Below, piece by piece: positions 25,765 through 34,224 of a stretch of DNA of 64,000 bases. The notes beneath the pieces are model-generated. The model had not been told where the DNA came from. It ran no database searches and worked only from the letters and a program-made list of their open reading frames with translations. This DNA comes from Chitinophaga jiangningensis (GTDB taxonomy: Bacteria > Bacteroidota > Bacteroidia > Chitinophagales > Chitinophagaceae), in contig NZ_FRBL01000013.1 of NCBI RefSeq assembly GCF_900142605.1, positions 66,276-130,275 of the forward strand, read 5' to 3'. A program made the position numbers and the translations under genes. Within the stretch, counting starts at the first letter, position 1. Each line of letters starts with the position of its first letter.

Positions 25765-26793
25765 ATGAAAACATTTTTTTTGACGTTGGGGATGATATGT
25801 GTGATGGTTGTAACCTATGCCCAGACTAGCTATTATGCACCTGCACATGTAGGTATTGTATATCCGTTGAGTACGAATGGTACCAACGCTGCCAAATATA
25901 CGAACAGGTTTTCTTTGCATGCGATTGCCGGTTTATCATATGGAGAAACAGGTGTTATTGTTTCAGGTTTTTCCAGTGTTATCAAAGATGAAGCACACGG
26001 TGTACAGATCGCAGGATTTTCCAACCACATCGGACATACGAACAAGGCCGTTACACTGGCAGGTTTCACGAATATTATCCATCAACGGGCTGATGGAATT
26101 ACGATAGCCGGCTTCGGTAATTTTGTGAAGCAGCAAATGAACGGTATCCAGCTGGCTGGTTTTGTAAATACAGCTGGAAACGTAAACGGGCTGCAGATAG
26201 CAGGTTTTGCCAATAAGGCGGCCGATACAAAATTACAGATAGCCGGTTTTATCAATATCGCCAAAAAGGTGAAAGGTGTGCAGCTGGCGGGTTTTATCAA
26301 TATTGCAGATAGCAGTGATTACCCCATCGGTATCGTAAATATTATTCGCAATGGGGAAAAACAGGTATCATTGTCGATCGATGAATCGGCTACCACCATT
26401 GCTGCTTTCAAATCCGGCGGCCGCTCTCTGTATGGCATTTTGGGTGTGGGCTATAATTTTAAGAGCGAACAAAATCTTTATGCACTGCAGGCCGGTATCG
26501 GCTGGCACCTGCCGCTGCTAAACCGCCTCAGGCTGAATGTAGAAGGCACGGAAACGATTCTGTGCGATTTTAAAAAAGGTGTTTACAGCAAATGGACTTC
26601 AGGCGGATATCTTGCCTACCGTTTTGGTTCAAGGTTTGAAGTGTTCGCCGGCCCTAATATCAATTTTGTACACATCAAAGATGGAGCCGGTGCGGATCTG
26701 ATCAGCAACTACATCTGGTCCAAAAGCCGTAGTAACAACACGTTCGACGGCATCTTTGCAGGGGTGCAGGGCGGCGTGCAAGTGAGAATATAG
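25765..26793 (+). CDS. Paralogous 16-residue repeat surface protein
   Basis: The 342-residue protein has a signal peptide (FFLTLGMICVMVVTYAQ) but no STN or regulatory domain. Eight to nine repeats of 14-16 residues, GVQIAGFSN type, start near residues 63, 79, 95, 111, 127, 142, 156 and 171. The C-terminal region (PIGIVNIIRNGEKQVSLS, FKSGGRSLYGILGVGYNF) is clearly related to the end of the preceding gene's product, and later segments are barrel-like (YLAYRFGSRFEVFAGPNINF). The ATG at 25765 gives a clean signal peptide; an upstream start at 25729 would not. The two probably share the membrane and the operon. Confidence 0.82.
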   Translation: MKTFFLTLGMICVMVVTYAQTSYYAPAHVGIVYPLSTNGTNAAKYTNRFSLHAIAGLSYGETGVIVSGFSSVIKDEAHGVQIAGFSNHIGHTNKAVTLAGFTNIIHQRADGITIAGFGNFVKQQMNGIQLAGFVNTAGNVNGLQIAGFANKAADTKLQIAGFINIAKKVKGVQLAGFINIADSSDYPIGIVNIIRNGEKQVSLSIDESATTIAAFKSGGRSLYGILGVGYNFKSEQNLYALQAGIGWHLPLLNRLRLNVEGTETILCDFKKGVYSKWTSGGYLAYRFGSRFEVFAGPNINFVHIKDGAGADLISNYIWSKSRSNNTFDGIFAGVQGGVQVRI

Positions 26794-26808
26794 ATGAACG
26801 GGGGGGGC

Positions 26809-26888
26809 GGAAGGACATAATTTCTTAGCGGAGATGATCATTTTCTTTGTTATCTTTAATAAGTAGGTTTACAACCTTATGTCCTTCC
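26809..26888. repeat. 12-bp inverted repeat with 56-nt spacing
   Basis: GGAAGGACATAA (26809-26820) is the exact reverse complement of TTATGTCCTTCC (26877-26888). A smaller AGGTT/AACCT hairpin lies inside. It follows the repeat-protein gene after a run of eight G; it may close its transcript or be the remains of a small insertion. Confidence 0.55.
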
Positions 26889-27068
26889 TGATTGTTGTGC
26901 TGATAACAGTCGATTTACCCTGATACCTTTGTTATGCTGTTAGTGAGGAGTGCTCAGAATCCGTGGCTTATCCGTTTGTATTGGCTCACCCCGGTTTATG
27001 GCATCGTATTTGGTATGGAAACAGCAGAACAGATTATCATTCATTCATCTACATTCAATCTATATTAT

Positions 27069-27476
27069 ATGAAAAAATGGTTATACCCTTTGCTGATGCT
27101 GGTAGTTGTACTATTTACTGCATCGAGTTGTACCAAAACCTACAACGAAGTGATACCCAGCACCACTATTCTGGCTGATGTTGCGGCTAATCAATGGAAG
27201 ACGGATGATGGAGGTAAAACTTATTATTTCCTCGTAACAACGCCGGAATTAACACAAAATACCGCACAATCTGATGGGGTAGTTGTGGCGATGGACAGAG
27301 GAAACGGCGTATTTGAGGCACTGCCCGAAGTATACCAGAATACCAGCTTCACCTTCCTGTACGAACCCGGAACTGTATCCATAGAAGCAGCAGGTGTAAA
27401 TGGTGCCCCCGTTACCTTACCGTCAGGTACCATCAGGATCAAAATCACCATCATACCGGCAAACGCTACGAATTAA
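27069..27476 (+). CDS. Small lipoprotein of unknown function
   Basis: The 135-residue product has a lipoprotein signal (LLMLVVVLFTASSC, Cys about 19). The rest is a small beta-rich domain (ANQWKTDDGGKTYYFLVTTP, TSFTFLYEPGTVSIE) with no family I recognise. The ATG at 27069 was chosen because earlier in-frame starts would bury the signal peptide. A TACCTTTG -7 element at 26924-26931 would give a leader of about 130 nt. A terminator follows. Confidence 0.78.
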   Translation: MKKWLYPLLMLVVVLFTASSCTKTYNEVIPSTTILADVAANQWKTDDGGKTYYFLVTTPELTQNTAQSDGVVVAMDRGNGVFEALPEVYQNTSFTFLYEPGTVSIEAAGVNGAPVTLPSGTIRIKITIIPANATN

Positions 27477-27499
27477 CAGCTATACAATATAAAATTAGG

Positions 27500-27527
27500 A
27501 GCCTGTTGCATCTGCAGCAGGCTTTTT
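27500..27527 (+). terminator. Terminator after the small lipoprotein gene
   Basis: AGCCTGTTGC / GCAGCAGGCT with one wobble pair, loop ATCT, six T. Confidence 0.85.
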
Positions 27528-27530
27528 TAT

Positions 27531-27603
27531 TCGGGTTGGAGGAAGGCCAGTGGCCTCCCTCCAACCCGACTTCCGCTTTGCCGAAGGCAAAGCGGAAATC
27601 GGG
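27531..27603. repeat. Interlocked double hairpin element 3
   Basis: Hairpin A has 18-bp arms with one mismatch and loop AGT (27531-27569, apex CC-AGT-GG). Hairpin B has perfect 12-bp arms with loop GAA (27571-27597, apex CC-GAA-GG). CCCGA at the end of A also pairs with TCGGG at 27599-27603 outside B, so the stems share a junction. It comes directly after an intrinsic terminator, which makes a second terminator unnecessary. Confidence 0.8.
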
Positions 27604-27729
27604 TTAAAAAACAACCGCTTATGTAATTAACCCAGACTTAATTGCCCACTCTCCAATAATTTCCTATTTTCAAGCCCATTGCGGGATGCCTTGTTAGAGG
27701 CTGCTGCAGTGAACATGAAAAATCAGAAA

Positions 27730-30276
27730 ATGGATACAAGAAGAGATTTTATCAGGAAAGCGGCCCTGCTTTCCGGTGCTGCCGGTGTATGGAGCGCCGT
27801 ACCCGGTTCTATTCAGCGTGCAATGGCCATTAATCCCCAGCCTGGCACTACCTACCTGGATGCAGCGCATGTAGTGATCCTCATGCAGGAAAACCGCTCC
27901 TTTGACCACTGCTATGGTTCCCTGAAAGGGGTGCGCGGTTTCAATGATCCACGTGCCATCACCCTCGCAAACAAAAATAAAGTCTGGCTGCAAACCAATC
28001 ATGCCGGCGAAACATTTGCGCCTTTCCGTTTAAACATCAAAGATACCAAGGCCACGTGGATGAGTAGTCTGCCACATTCGTGGTCCAACCAGGTAGACGC
28101 CCGCAACAACGGCCGCTACGATAAATGGCTGCTGGTAAAAGCCAGCGGTAACAAGGAATGGGCGCCTATGCCGCTCACCATGGGCTATTACGACAGAACA
28201 GATATTCCTTTTTATTACGCCCTGGCAGATGCCTTTACCGTTTGTGATCAGAACTTTTGCTCTTCCCTGACGGGTACCACACCTAACCGCTTGTATTTGT
28301 GGACAGGCACACTGCGCAGCGAGCAGCATGCCGATTCCCAGGCCAACGTATGGAATGAGGATGTGGATTACGGCGCGGAAGCACACTGGACCTCCTTCCC
28401 GGAGCGCATGCAGGATGCTGGCGTGAACTGGCGTATTTACCAGAACGAGATCAGCGCCGCACAGCTGGAAGGCGAAAAAGACGGGATGCTGGCCAACTTC
28501 ACGGATAACCCGATCGAATGGTTTGCGGCTTATAATGTGCGCTACTCTACCGGCTATATGAAATACCTGGAGCGTAGCCAGCAACAACTCCCAGGATTTA
28601 TTGCGGAGAAAAAAAAGCAGCTGGCAGGCCTTACTGCCGGCACGCCTGAACATACCAAACTGAGCAAAGCCGTTGCCAGGGCAGAGCAGGAGCTGGAGCG
28701 CGTGCAAAAAGATGCCGTGAAATATACACCTGAAAATTTCGCTAAACTCAGCAAAAGAGAACAGGAACTGCATAACCGTGCATTTACTACCAATAGCAAA
28801 GATCCTGACTACCATGAACTGGAAACCCTCGAATATAAAGATGGTGACCAGGTAAGAAAAGTAACGGTGCCTAAAGGTGATATCCTGCATCAGTTCCGCG
28901 AGGATGTAAACACCGGTAAGCTCCCCACCGTATCCTATCTGGTGGCTCCGGGCGAATTCTCTGACCATCCGGGTGCACCGTGGTATGGTGCCTGGTACGT
29001 ATCGGAGGTGCTGGATATTCTCACTAAAAAGGAAGAGGTATGGAAGAAAACCATTTTCATTTTATGCTATGATGAAAATGATGGTTACTTCGATCACGTG
29101 CCGCCATTTACAGCTCCGTTTAAACCCGGTACCGGTAAGGTTTCTGAAGGTATAGACACCGCAATTGAATATGTTACGCTGGAAGAAGAAAAGAAAAAAT
29201 CGCATGTAGGTAAAAACTCCCTGCGCGAAAGCCCGATAGGGCTCGGATACCGGGTGCCGCTGGTGATCGCCTCACCATGGAGCAGGGGAGGTTTTGTGAA
29301 TTCAGAAGTATGCGACCATACTTCCATATTGCAGTTCCTGGAAAACTTCCTGCAACATAAAACGGGCAAGGCTATACGGGAAACGAATATTACCGCTTAC
29401 CGCCGTGCAGTGTGTGGCGACCTGTCCAGCGTTTTCAGACCTTACAATGGTGAAAAAGTTGAGCTCCCGTTTGAAGAAAGAAACGAGGTAGTTGAAAGTA
29501 TTTACAATGCGAAATTCAAGAAACTGCCGGACAACTTTAAGGCCTTAACGCCGGAAGAAATAGCAGTAGTGAATAATAACCCTGAAAAATCCAGCTGGAT
29601 GCCGCAGCAGGAAAAAGGTACCAAACCTTCTTCCGCATTGCCGTATCAGCTTTATACGCATGGTAAACTGAGCGCTGATAAGCGTGCTTTTGAAATCAGC
29701 TTCAACGCTGCCAAAGAGGTGTTTGGTGCGAAAGCTGCCGGTGCGCCATTTAACGTATATGCCCCGGGAAATTATATCCAGCAGGATACCAACCAGCTGG
29801 GCCCACTACGGGCATGGTCCTACGCTGTAAAAGCCGGCGATACCATCCGGGATACGTGGCCGCTGCAGGAATTTGAAAACAGTGATTATCATTTGACTGT
29901 ATACGGTGCTAATGGCTACTTCCGGGAGTTTAAAGGCAATGCCAATGATCCCGCTGTATCCATTGCCTGCGATTACCAGCGTAGTAAAACCAGTCGGAGT
30001 AAACTAACCGGAAACCTGGCTATTGATATCGAAAACCAGGGCAGCACGCCACTGACAATCATCGCCCATGATATGTCGTACGGCAAAGGGGAAACTAAAA
30101 TTACGGTGGCTGCAAAAGGGAAGTCGGTGCTGATGATTGACCTGGCAAAAAGCCATCAGTGGTATGATGTACGTATAACCGTAGCTGGTAGTGCGCAGTA
30201 TGAACAGCGCTTTGCAGGGCGTGTGGAAACAGGGAAGGAAGGTATTACTGATCCGTTGATGGGGAGAGTGTTATAA
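27730..30276 (+). CDS. Phosphocholine-specific phospholipase C, Tat-exported
   Basis: The 848-residue enzyme cleaves phosphatidylcholine or sphingomyelin head groups outside the cytoplasm. A twin-arginine signal begins MDTRRDFIRKAALLSGAAG. The phosphoesterase domain follows, with VILMQENRSFDHCYGSLKG (metal/nucleophile region), FCSSLTGTTPNRLYLWTGT, YDENDGYFDHVPPF and RVPLVIASPWSRGGFVNSE with CDHTSILQFLE. Two beta-sandwich DUF756 domains occupy the last 200 residues. The start at 27730 puts the RR motif near the N-terminus; 27715 is also possible. The enzyme may supply phosphate or act on host or fungal membranes. Confidence 0.93.
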   Translation: MDTRRDFIRKAALLSGAAGVWSAVPGSIQRAMAINPQPGTTYLDAAHVVILMQENRSFDHCYGSLKGVRGFNDPRAITLANKNKVWLQTNHAGETFAPFRLNIKDTKATWMSSLPHSWSNQVDARNNGRYDKWLLVKASGNKEWAPMPLTMGYYDRTDIPFYYALADAFTVCDQNFCSSLTGTTPNRLYLWTGTLRSEQHADSQANVWNEDVDYGAEAHWTSFPERMQDAGVNWRIYQNEISAAQLEGEKDGMLANFTDNPIEWFAAYNVRYSTGYMKYLERSQQQLPGFIAEKKKQLAGLTAGTPEHTKLSKAVARAEQELERVQKDAVKYTPENFAKLSKREQELHNRAFTTNSKDPDYHELETLEYKDGDQVRKVTVPKGDILHQFREDVNTGKLPTVSYLVAPGEFSDHPGAPWYGAWYVSEVLDILTKKEEVWKKTIFILCYDENDGYFDHVPPFTAPFKPGTGKVSEGIDTAIEYVTLEEEKKKSHVGKNSLRESPIGLGYRVPLVIASPWSRGGFVNSEVCDHTSILQFLENFLQHKTGKAIRETNITAYRRAVCGDLSSVFRPYNGEKVELPFEERNEVVESIYNAKFKKLPDNFKALTPEEIAVVNNNPEKSSWMPQQEKGTKPSSALPYQLYTHGKLSADKRAFEISFNAAKEVFGAKAAGAPFNVYAPGNYIQQDTNQLGPLRAWSYAVKAGDTIRDTWPLQEFENSDYHLTVYGANGYFREFKGNANDPAVSIACDYQRSKTSRSKLTGNLAIDIENQGSTPLTIIAHDMSYGKGETKITVAAKGKSVLMIDLAKSHQWYDVRITVAGSAQYEQRFAGRVETGKEGITDPLMGRVL

Positions 30277-30280
30277 ATGG

Positions 30281-30348
30281 CTTTATCAGAAGGGCCTTCG
30301 GCCCTTCTGATAAAGGGTGGGCCGGCCCGGCCCGGCCCACCCTTTTTT
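30281..30348. repeat. Interlocked double hairpin element 4
   Basis: Hairpin A has perfect 16-bp arms, loop TTC (30281-30315). Hairpin B has perfect 14-bp arms with a GC-only centre (30312-30345), followed by TTT. AAAG at 30312-30315 serves both stems. This is the one pair that could act as an ordinary terminator, 4 bp after the phospholipase stop. Confidence 0.82.
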
Positions 30349-30495
30349 GTCACAGGTGTATGCTGAAGCATTCCAGCGAATTCCCTCAAAAAAAATCATT
30401 GCTTCAAAAAATATTATATATTTATAGGATAGCCCCTTTTATCTATTGTAACGATCATCGCAAAAGTTTTTGATTATTAACCAAAAAACTGAACA

Positions 30496-33015
30496 ATGAG
30501 CAAATTGTTTACACTTTTGCGTGCGGTCACACTATGTTTGCCCGTTCTTTTCTCTGCCCGTATATCCTGGGCCCAATCAGGAACTAAAGTAATCACGGCG
30601 TCTGAAGACACCTATGTAAACAGCAACACCGCTGATGATGCGCGAAATGCCAACTATGGCAGTTCCACGCAGTTGCGTTTCCGTTATTCCCAGTCCAGCA
30701 ACAGTTCAGTCTACAACCTGATAACCTACCTGAAATTCAATCTTTCAGGGCTGGGCCTTCCGGCAGGTACGGTGATTGATTCCGCCTTTTTGCAGGGCTC
30801 CGTGTATTATTCGCAGTCGGGCAGCGGGCACATGTGGCACGTGCTCCCGGTAGCTTCCAACAGCTGGACGGAAACCACCGTTACCTGGAACAACAAGCCA
30901 GGCATAGGGCCGGATACACTGAGCGTAGTGCCTAAGCCGGCTACTGCTATGACGGATTCCACCCCTTACCGCGCCACCTGGAAAGGCTTACAAAGCAGGG
31001 TGCAGTCGGCCCTTTCGGGAGATTCTTTGGTTTCTTTTGCGGTATATACGCGGCTGAATTCCGGCGCCAATACCTCCATGTATTCGCGGGAATGGACCAA
31101 CCCCATGCAGCGCCCGCAACTGACCATCTATTACCATACCGACGGCCCCACCACACCACCGCAGCGGCAGGTGGAAACCAGGAAGCATAACCTGAACATC
31201 ATTTACTTCCTGCCTACCGATGTGGATACGGTAGCCAACTACCGCCAACGCCTAAACGGCATAATGTTGCAGGCACAGGATTTTTACCGCAAGTGGATGA
31301 ACTATTACGGCTATACGAATGAAACGTTTGGTATGCGCAAAGACTCCGACGGCCTGGTGAAAATCAGCATCCTCCGGGGATTGTACGATAAAACACAGTA
31401 CCCTTACGACGGCGGTGGTTCCAAAATTATTCCGGAAGTAAACGCTTATTTCGCTGCCAACCCAGGGGAAAAAAACAGTACGCATACACTGGTAATCCTT
31501 CCTCAGTCGGGCTATAATCCGTTTTACGGGTTAGGTAATGGCTGGTGCTTTGCCCTCGACAACCCTGACATCGACACCAATTATTTCGCTACCGGCGGTA
31601 CCTCTGCTTATATAGGTGGCCTGGTGCATGAGCTGGGGCATGGATTAAACCTGCCGCACGACAAGGAACGCGTTTCAGAAAAGGCCGACCCGGCAAAGGG
31701 CACTGCCCTGATGGGCAGTGGCAACAGTACCTACGGCCGCGCTGCTACCTTCCTCACGGCGGGAGAATGCGCCGTACTGCATACCTGCGAAGTGTTCAGA
31801 ACCGAGGATACCATCAGCGATCTCTATGGCGGCGGAACCGCCTCGTTTATAAATTTCCACTCGAATTACAGTAACGGAAATATCAACCTGTCAGGGAAAT
31901 TTACGGCCACTAAAACAGTGAGTAATATTGTCATTTACAATGACCAGGACGACGATGGCGCCAATTACGATCAGCTGGCCTGGGTGGCAAATAAAGTGGG
32001 TAGCGACAGCTTTAATGTAGCCATGCCGGTAGCAGAATTCTGGAAGAAATACAGCACGTACACGCTGCGCATCAAATTTGTGTTTACCAACGGATCATCG
32101 AAGGAACTGGTGTTCCCTTACCGGTTTGAAAACAATATCCCGGTGATCGACATCAACTTCGGCCCGTCCACCAGGCCGGCGGGTATTACGCCGGTAGCGG
32201 ATACGTATATCCGTAACGGTGGTAGTGCTACTACTAATTTCGGGAATGACTCATCGCTGGCAATTAAGCCGGATCCTAACAGCGGTTATAAAAGGGAGAC
32301 TTTCCTGAAATTCCGCCTGAGTGACTATGCGGGCAATTTAGCCAATGTAGATACGGTGAGATTACATTTAAAAGTAAGGAGCGTAAACACGAATGGAGGG
32401 AAAACCAGCCTGGTAGTAAAGTGGGCAGCAAAAGGTAACTGGGATAATTCAGATGCCAACAGCCTGACCTGGAATAAGTGGGTAGCCGATTCGGCCCACC
32501 TGGATTCGCTCAATGCCGGATTCTATTATGGCGGTAACTGGATGACCTGGAACCTCACCAAAGATAGTTTGCTGAGCCGTATTCATCAGGGCGATTCTGT
32601 ACTGGTGTTTCATATTTATGGTAACCTTACCAATGCAGATGCCAGTACTTCTGATATCACGTTTTACGCCAATGAATCGGCGTTGCCGGGTGACAGGCCA
32701 TCGTTATCACTGATCGAAGGCTTGCAGTCGCTCAGCAATAACGCAGTGATGAGGGCACCGCTGTATACAAACGAAACCAGATCTGTTGCGGCACTGGAAG
32801 TATTTCCAAATCCTGCGGCCAGTACGGTATATGTAAAATCGGCCATGGATGGCAATGTTGTAATTACTAACAGCAACGGGCATACGATAAAGAAAGTGAG
32901 AGTGGTAAAGGGGAGTAATAACAGTGTAACGGTTGCAGGCCTTCCGGCCGGGACTTACTACATGCGTCCGGAAGCAGGTAATTATGGTGCCGTGAAATTT
33001 ATTGTTACGTTGTAG
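30496..33015 (+). CDS. Secreted metzincin-like protease with DNRLRE domains and T9SS signal
   Basis: The 839-residue protein has a signal peptide (to about 26). A DNRLRE-type beta-sandwich covers about 30-215 (DTYVNS...NYGSSTQLRFRY). A peptidase-like domain with HELGHGLNLPH (about residue 380) follows, and ALMGSGN about 30 residues later fits a Met-turn. A second DNRLRE-type domain (about 560-735, ADTYIRNGGSATTNFG) and a type IX secretion C-terminal domain (VFPNPAASTVYV ... YYMRPEAGNYGAVKFIVTL) complete it. HExxHxxNxxH keeps all zinc ligands but has Asn where metzincins usually have Gly. The stop codon lies inside the palindromic element that follows. Confidence 0.85.
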   Translation: MSKLFTLLRAVTLCLPVLFSARISWAQSGTKVITASEDTYVNSNTADDARNANYGSSTQLRFRYSQSSNSSVYNLITYLKFNLSGLGLPAGTVIDSAFLQGSVYYSQSGSGHMWHVLPVASNSWTETTVTWNNKPGIGPDTLSVVPKPATAMTDSTPYRATWKGLQSRVQSALSGDSLVSFAVYTRLNSGANTSMYSREWTNPMQRPQLTIYYHTDGPTTPPQRQVETRKHNLNIIYFLPTDVDTVANYRQRLNGIMLQAQDFYRKWMNYYGYTNETFGMRKDSDGLVKISILRGLYDKTQYPYDGGGSKIIPEVNAYFAANPGEKNSTHTLVILPQSGYNPFYGLGNGWCFALDNPDIDTNYFATGGTSAYIGGLVHELGHGLNLPHDKERVSEKADPAKGTALMGSGNSTYGRAATFLTAGECAVLHTCEVFRTEDTISDLYGGGTASFINFHSNYSNGNINLSGKFTATKTVSNIVIYNDQDDDGANYDQLAWVANKVGSDSFNVAMPVAEFWKKYSTYTLRIKFVFTNGSSKELVFPYRFENNIPVIDINFGPSTRPAGITPVADTYIRNGGSATTNFGNDSSLAIKPDPNSGYKRETFLKFRLSDYAGNLANVDTVRLHLKVRSVNTNGGKTSLVVKWAAKGNWDNSDANSLTWNKWVADSAHLDSLNAGFYYGGNWMTWNLTKDSLLSRIHQGDSVLVFHIYGNLTNADASTSDITFYANESALPGDRPSLSLIEGLQSLSNNAVMRAPLYTNETRSVAALEVFPNPAASTVYVKSAMDGNVVITNSNGHTIKKVRVVKGSNNSVTVAGLPAGTYYMRPEAGNYGAVKFIVTL

Positions 33016-33102
33016 AGACGGGCTGCGCCCGTCTCCTCGAGTTTTAGAGATGGGCTGAGCCCATCTCTTTTCATTTGGGAGACGGGCGCAGCCCGTCTCT
33101 AC
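33012..33102. repeat. Nested palindromic element with GTAGAGACG ends
   Basis: The outer arms (33012-33036 and 33078-33102) are perfect 25-bp inverted repeats, and each arm is itself a 9-bp hairpin (GAGACGGGC / GCCCGTCTC). Between them sits a third hairpin, AGAGATGGGC-TGA-GCCCATCTCT (33046-33068), that looks like a diverged version of the arms. It begins with GTAG, supplying the stop codon of the preceding gene. The terminal GTAGAGACG is shared with the element at 63 kb. Confidence 0.85.
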
Positions 33103-33113
33103 TACATGTTTAT

Positions 33114-33929
33114 CTAAGATGCTAACGTATCTTTTTCCAGCAGTTTCGTACGCATGGAATATGCTTTATCCGGACTATAGAGGAACAGGCAGCTGCCATT
33201 GCGAATCCGTTCGATCACTTTTTTGTGGATAAACTCCGGAATAGCCGGGCAGCCAAGGCTGCGGCCAATGTAGCCCTGGGTTTTAACCAGCGCTTCATTT
33301 ACGTAGGCGGCGCTGTGCATTACAATGCCACGGGCCAGTGCATTATCATTAATGCCTCTCTCTTCACCCAGCAGTCGGAGGGAGTAACCATGCTGACCGA
33401 TATAGGTATCGCCGGTTACATAAAAGCCCAGGCTGCTTTTGAAGCTGTTTGGCTGATTGGAAAATGCGTTGGCATTGAGGGTACCTGAACCTCTTCCATG
33501 AGATACCAGCGTGTTGAACAGCACAATTTTATTCTGCAGATCAATCACAAACAAACGCTTCTTACTGGAGGGCAGTGAGAAGTCGATAATAGAAATCACC
33601 TTGTCATTTTTGAGTTTACCTTCACTATCCAGCTTCTCATAACCCTGCATGGCGTTTTCAAACGCTTCCTCACTCAGCCCGAGTGAATCAAGGCCTAATT
33701 CTTCGTATAGGCTGGGCTGTTGAATGGAATCTGCTACAGGAGTAGTGGTAGTGGCTTTGTAAGCGCTGGCACTGGTTTTATCAATACTGCTAAAGGTGGT
33801 AATAAGGAATGCAAAAACACATACTGTAAATGCAAACACTAACGGTTTAATCACTTGCTTCTTTTTCAATTTCACGCCGTAATGTTTTAATTGTTTTACA
33901 TATTTTGTTTTATGGATTTTAAAAAACAC
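33114..33929 (-). CDS. L,D-transpeptidase catalytic-domain protein (YkuD_2 type)
   Basis: The 271-residue protein has a membrane helix near the N-terminus (about 28-46, PLVFAFTVCVFAFLITTF) and a linker. A catalytic domain follows with SLPSSKKRLFVIDLQN, SHGRGSG, SSLGFYVTGDTYIGQHG and IVMHSAAYVNEA. The active-site segment is GRSLGCPAIPEF (Cys about 230). Such domains form 3-3 crosslinks in peptidoglycan or attach proteins to it. The full expected length is present and catalytic His and Cys are intact. Confidence 0.9.
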   Translation of the reverse strand: MFFKIHKTKYVKQLKHYGVKLKKKQVIKPLVFAFTVCVFAFLITTFSSIDKTSASAYKATTTTPVADSIQQPSLYEELGLDSLGLSEEAFENAMQGYEKLDSEGKLKNDKVISIIDFSLPSSKKRLFVIDLQNKIVLFNTLVSHGRGSGTLNANAFSNQPNSFKSSLGFYVTGDTYIGQHGYSLRLLGEERGINDNALARGIVMHSAAYVNEALVKTQGYIGRSLGCPAIPEFIHKKVIERIRNGSCLFLYSPDKAYSMRTKLLEKDTLAS

Positions 33930-34110
33930 GAATTACGAATTTACCGAATTTCTGCCGCATAAATGCAGTAAAAACCTTGTTTGAGTCCGCTTGGAAACTG
34001 GTTTTAACATTGGATTTACATAGGTCAATAAATTGTATATATTTATTCTTTAAAGACAAAGTTGGTTTATTGGTGGACAATATCCGTAAATCCTTAGCAG
34101 TTAAGGACTT

Positions 34111-34118
34111 TAACTTTG
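34111..34118 (+). promoter_or_regulatory. -7 element upstream of the DUF885 gene
   Basis: TAACTTTG lies 106 bp before the ATG at 34225. A short CCTTA/TAAGG inverted repeat sits just upstream (34093-34106). No good -33 is seen. Confidence 0.4.
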
Positions 34119-34224
34119 GACTTCGTTTCGTTTAAATCAAATCAACCAATTGTATATCCACCATAATTGTGAGTGACGGCGCTGCGCAGGTGGCGCTGGC
34201 ATCTATTTTTTAATCTTTATACAT

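Noticed and set aside
26800..26807. Run of eight G as a phase-variation switch
   Set aside because: It lies after the stop codon of the repeat-protein gene and outside any recognised promoter spacing, so a length change would not alter a reading frame.
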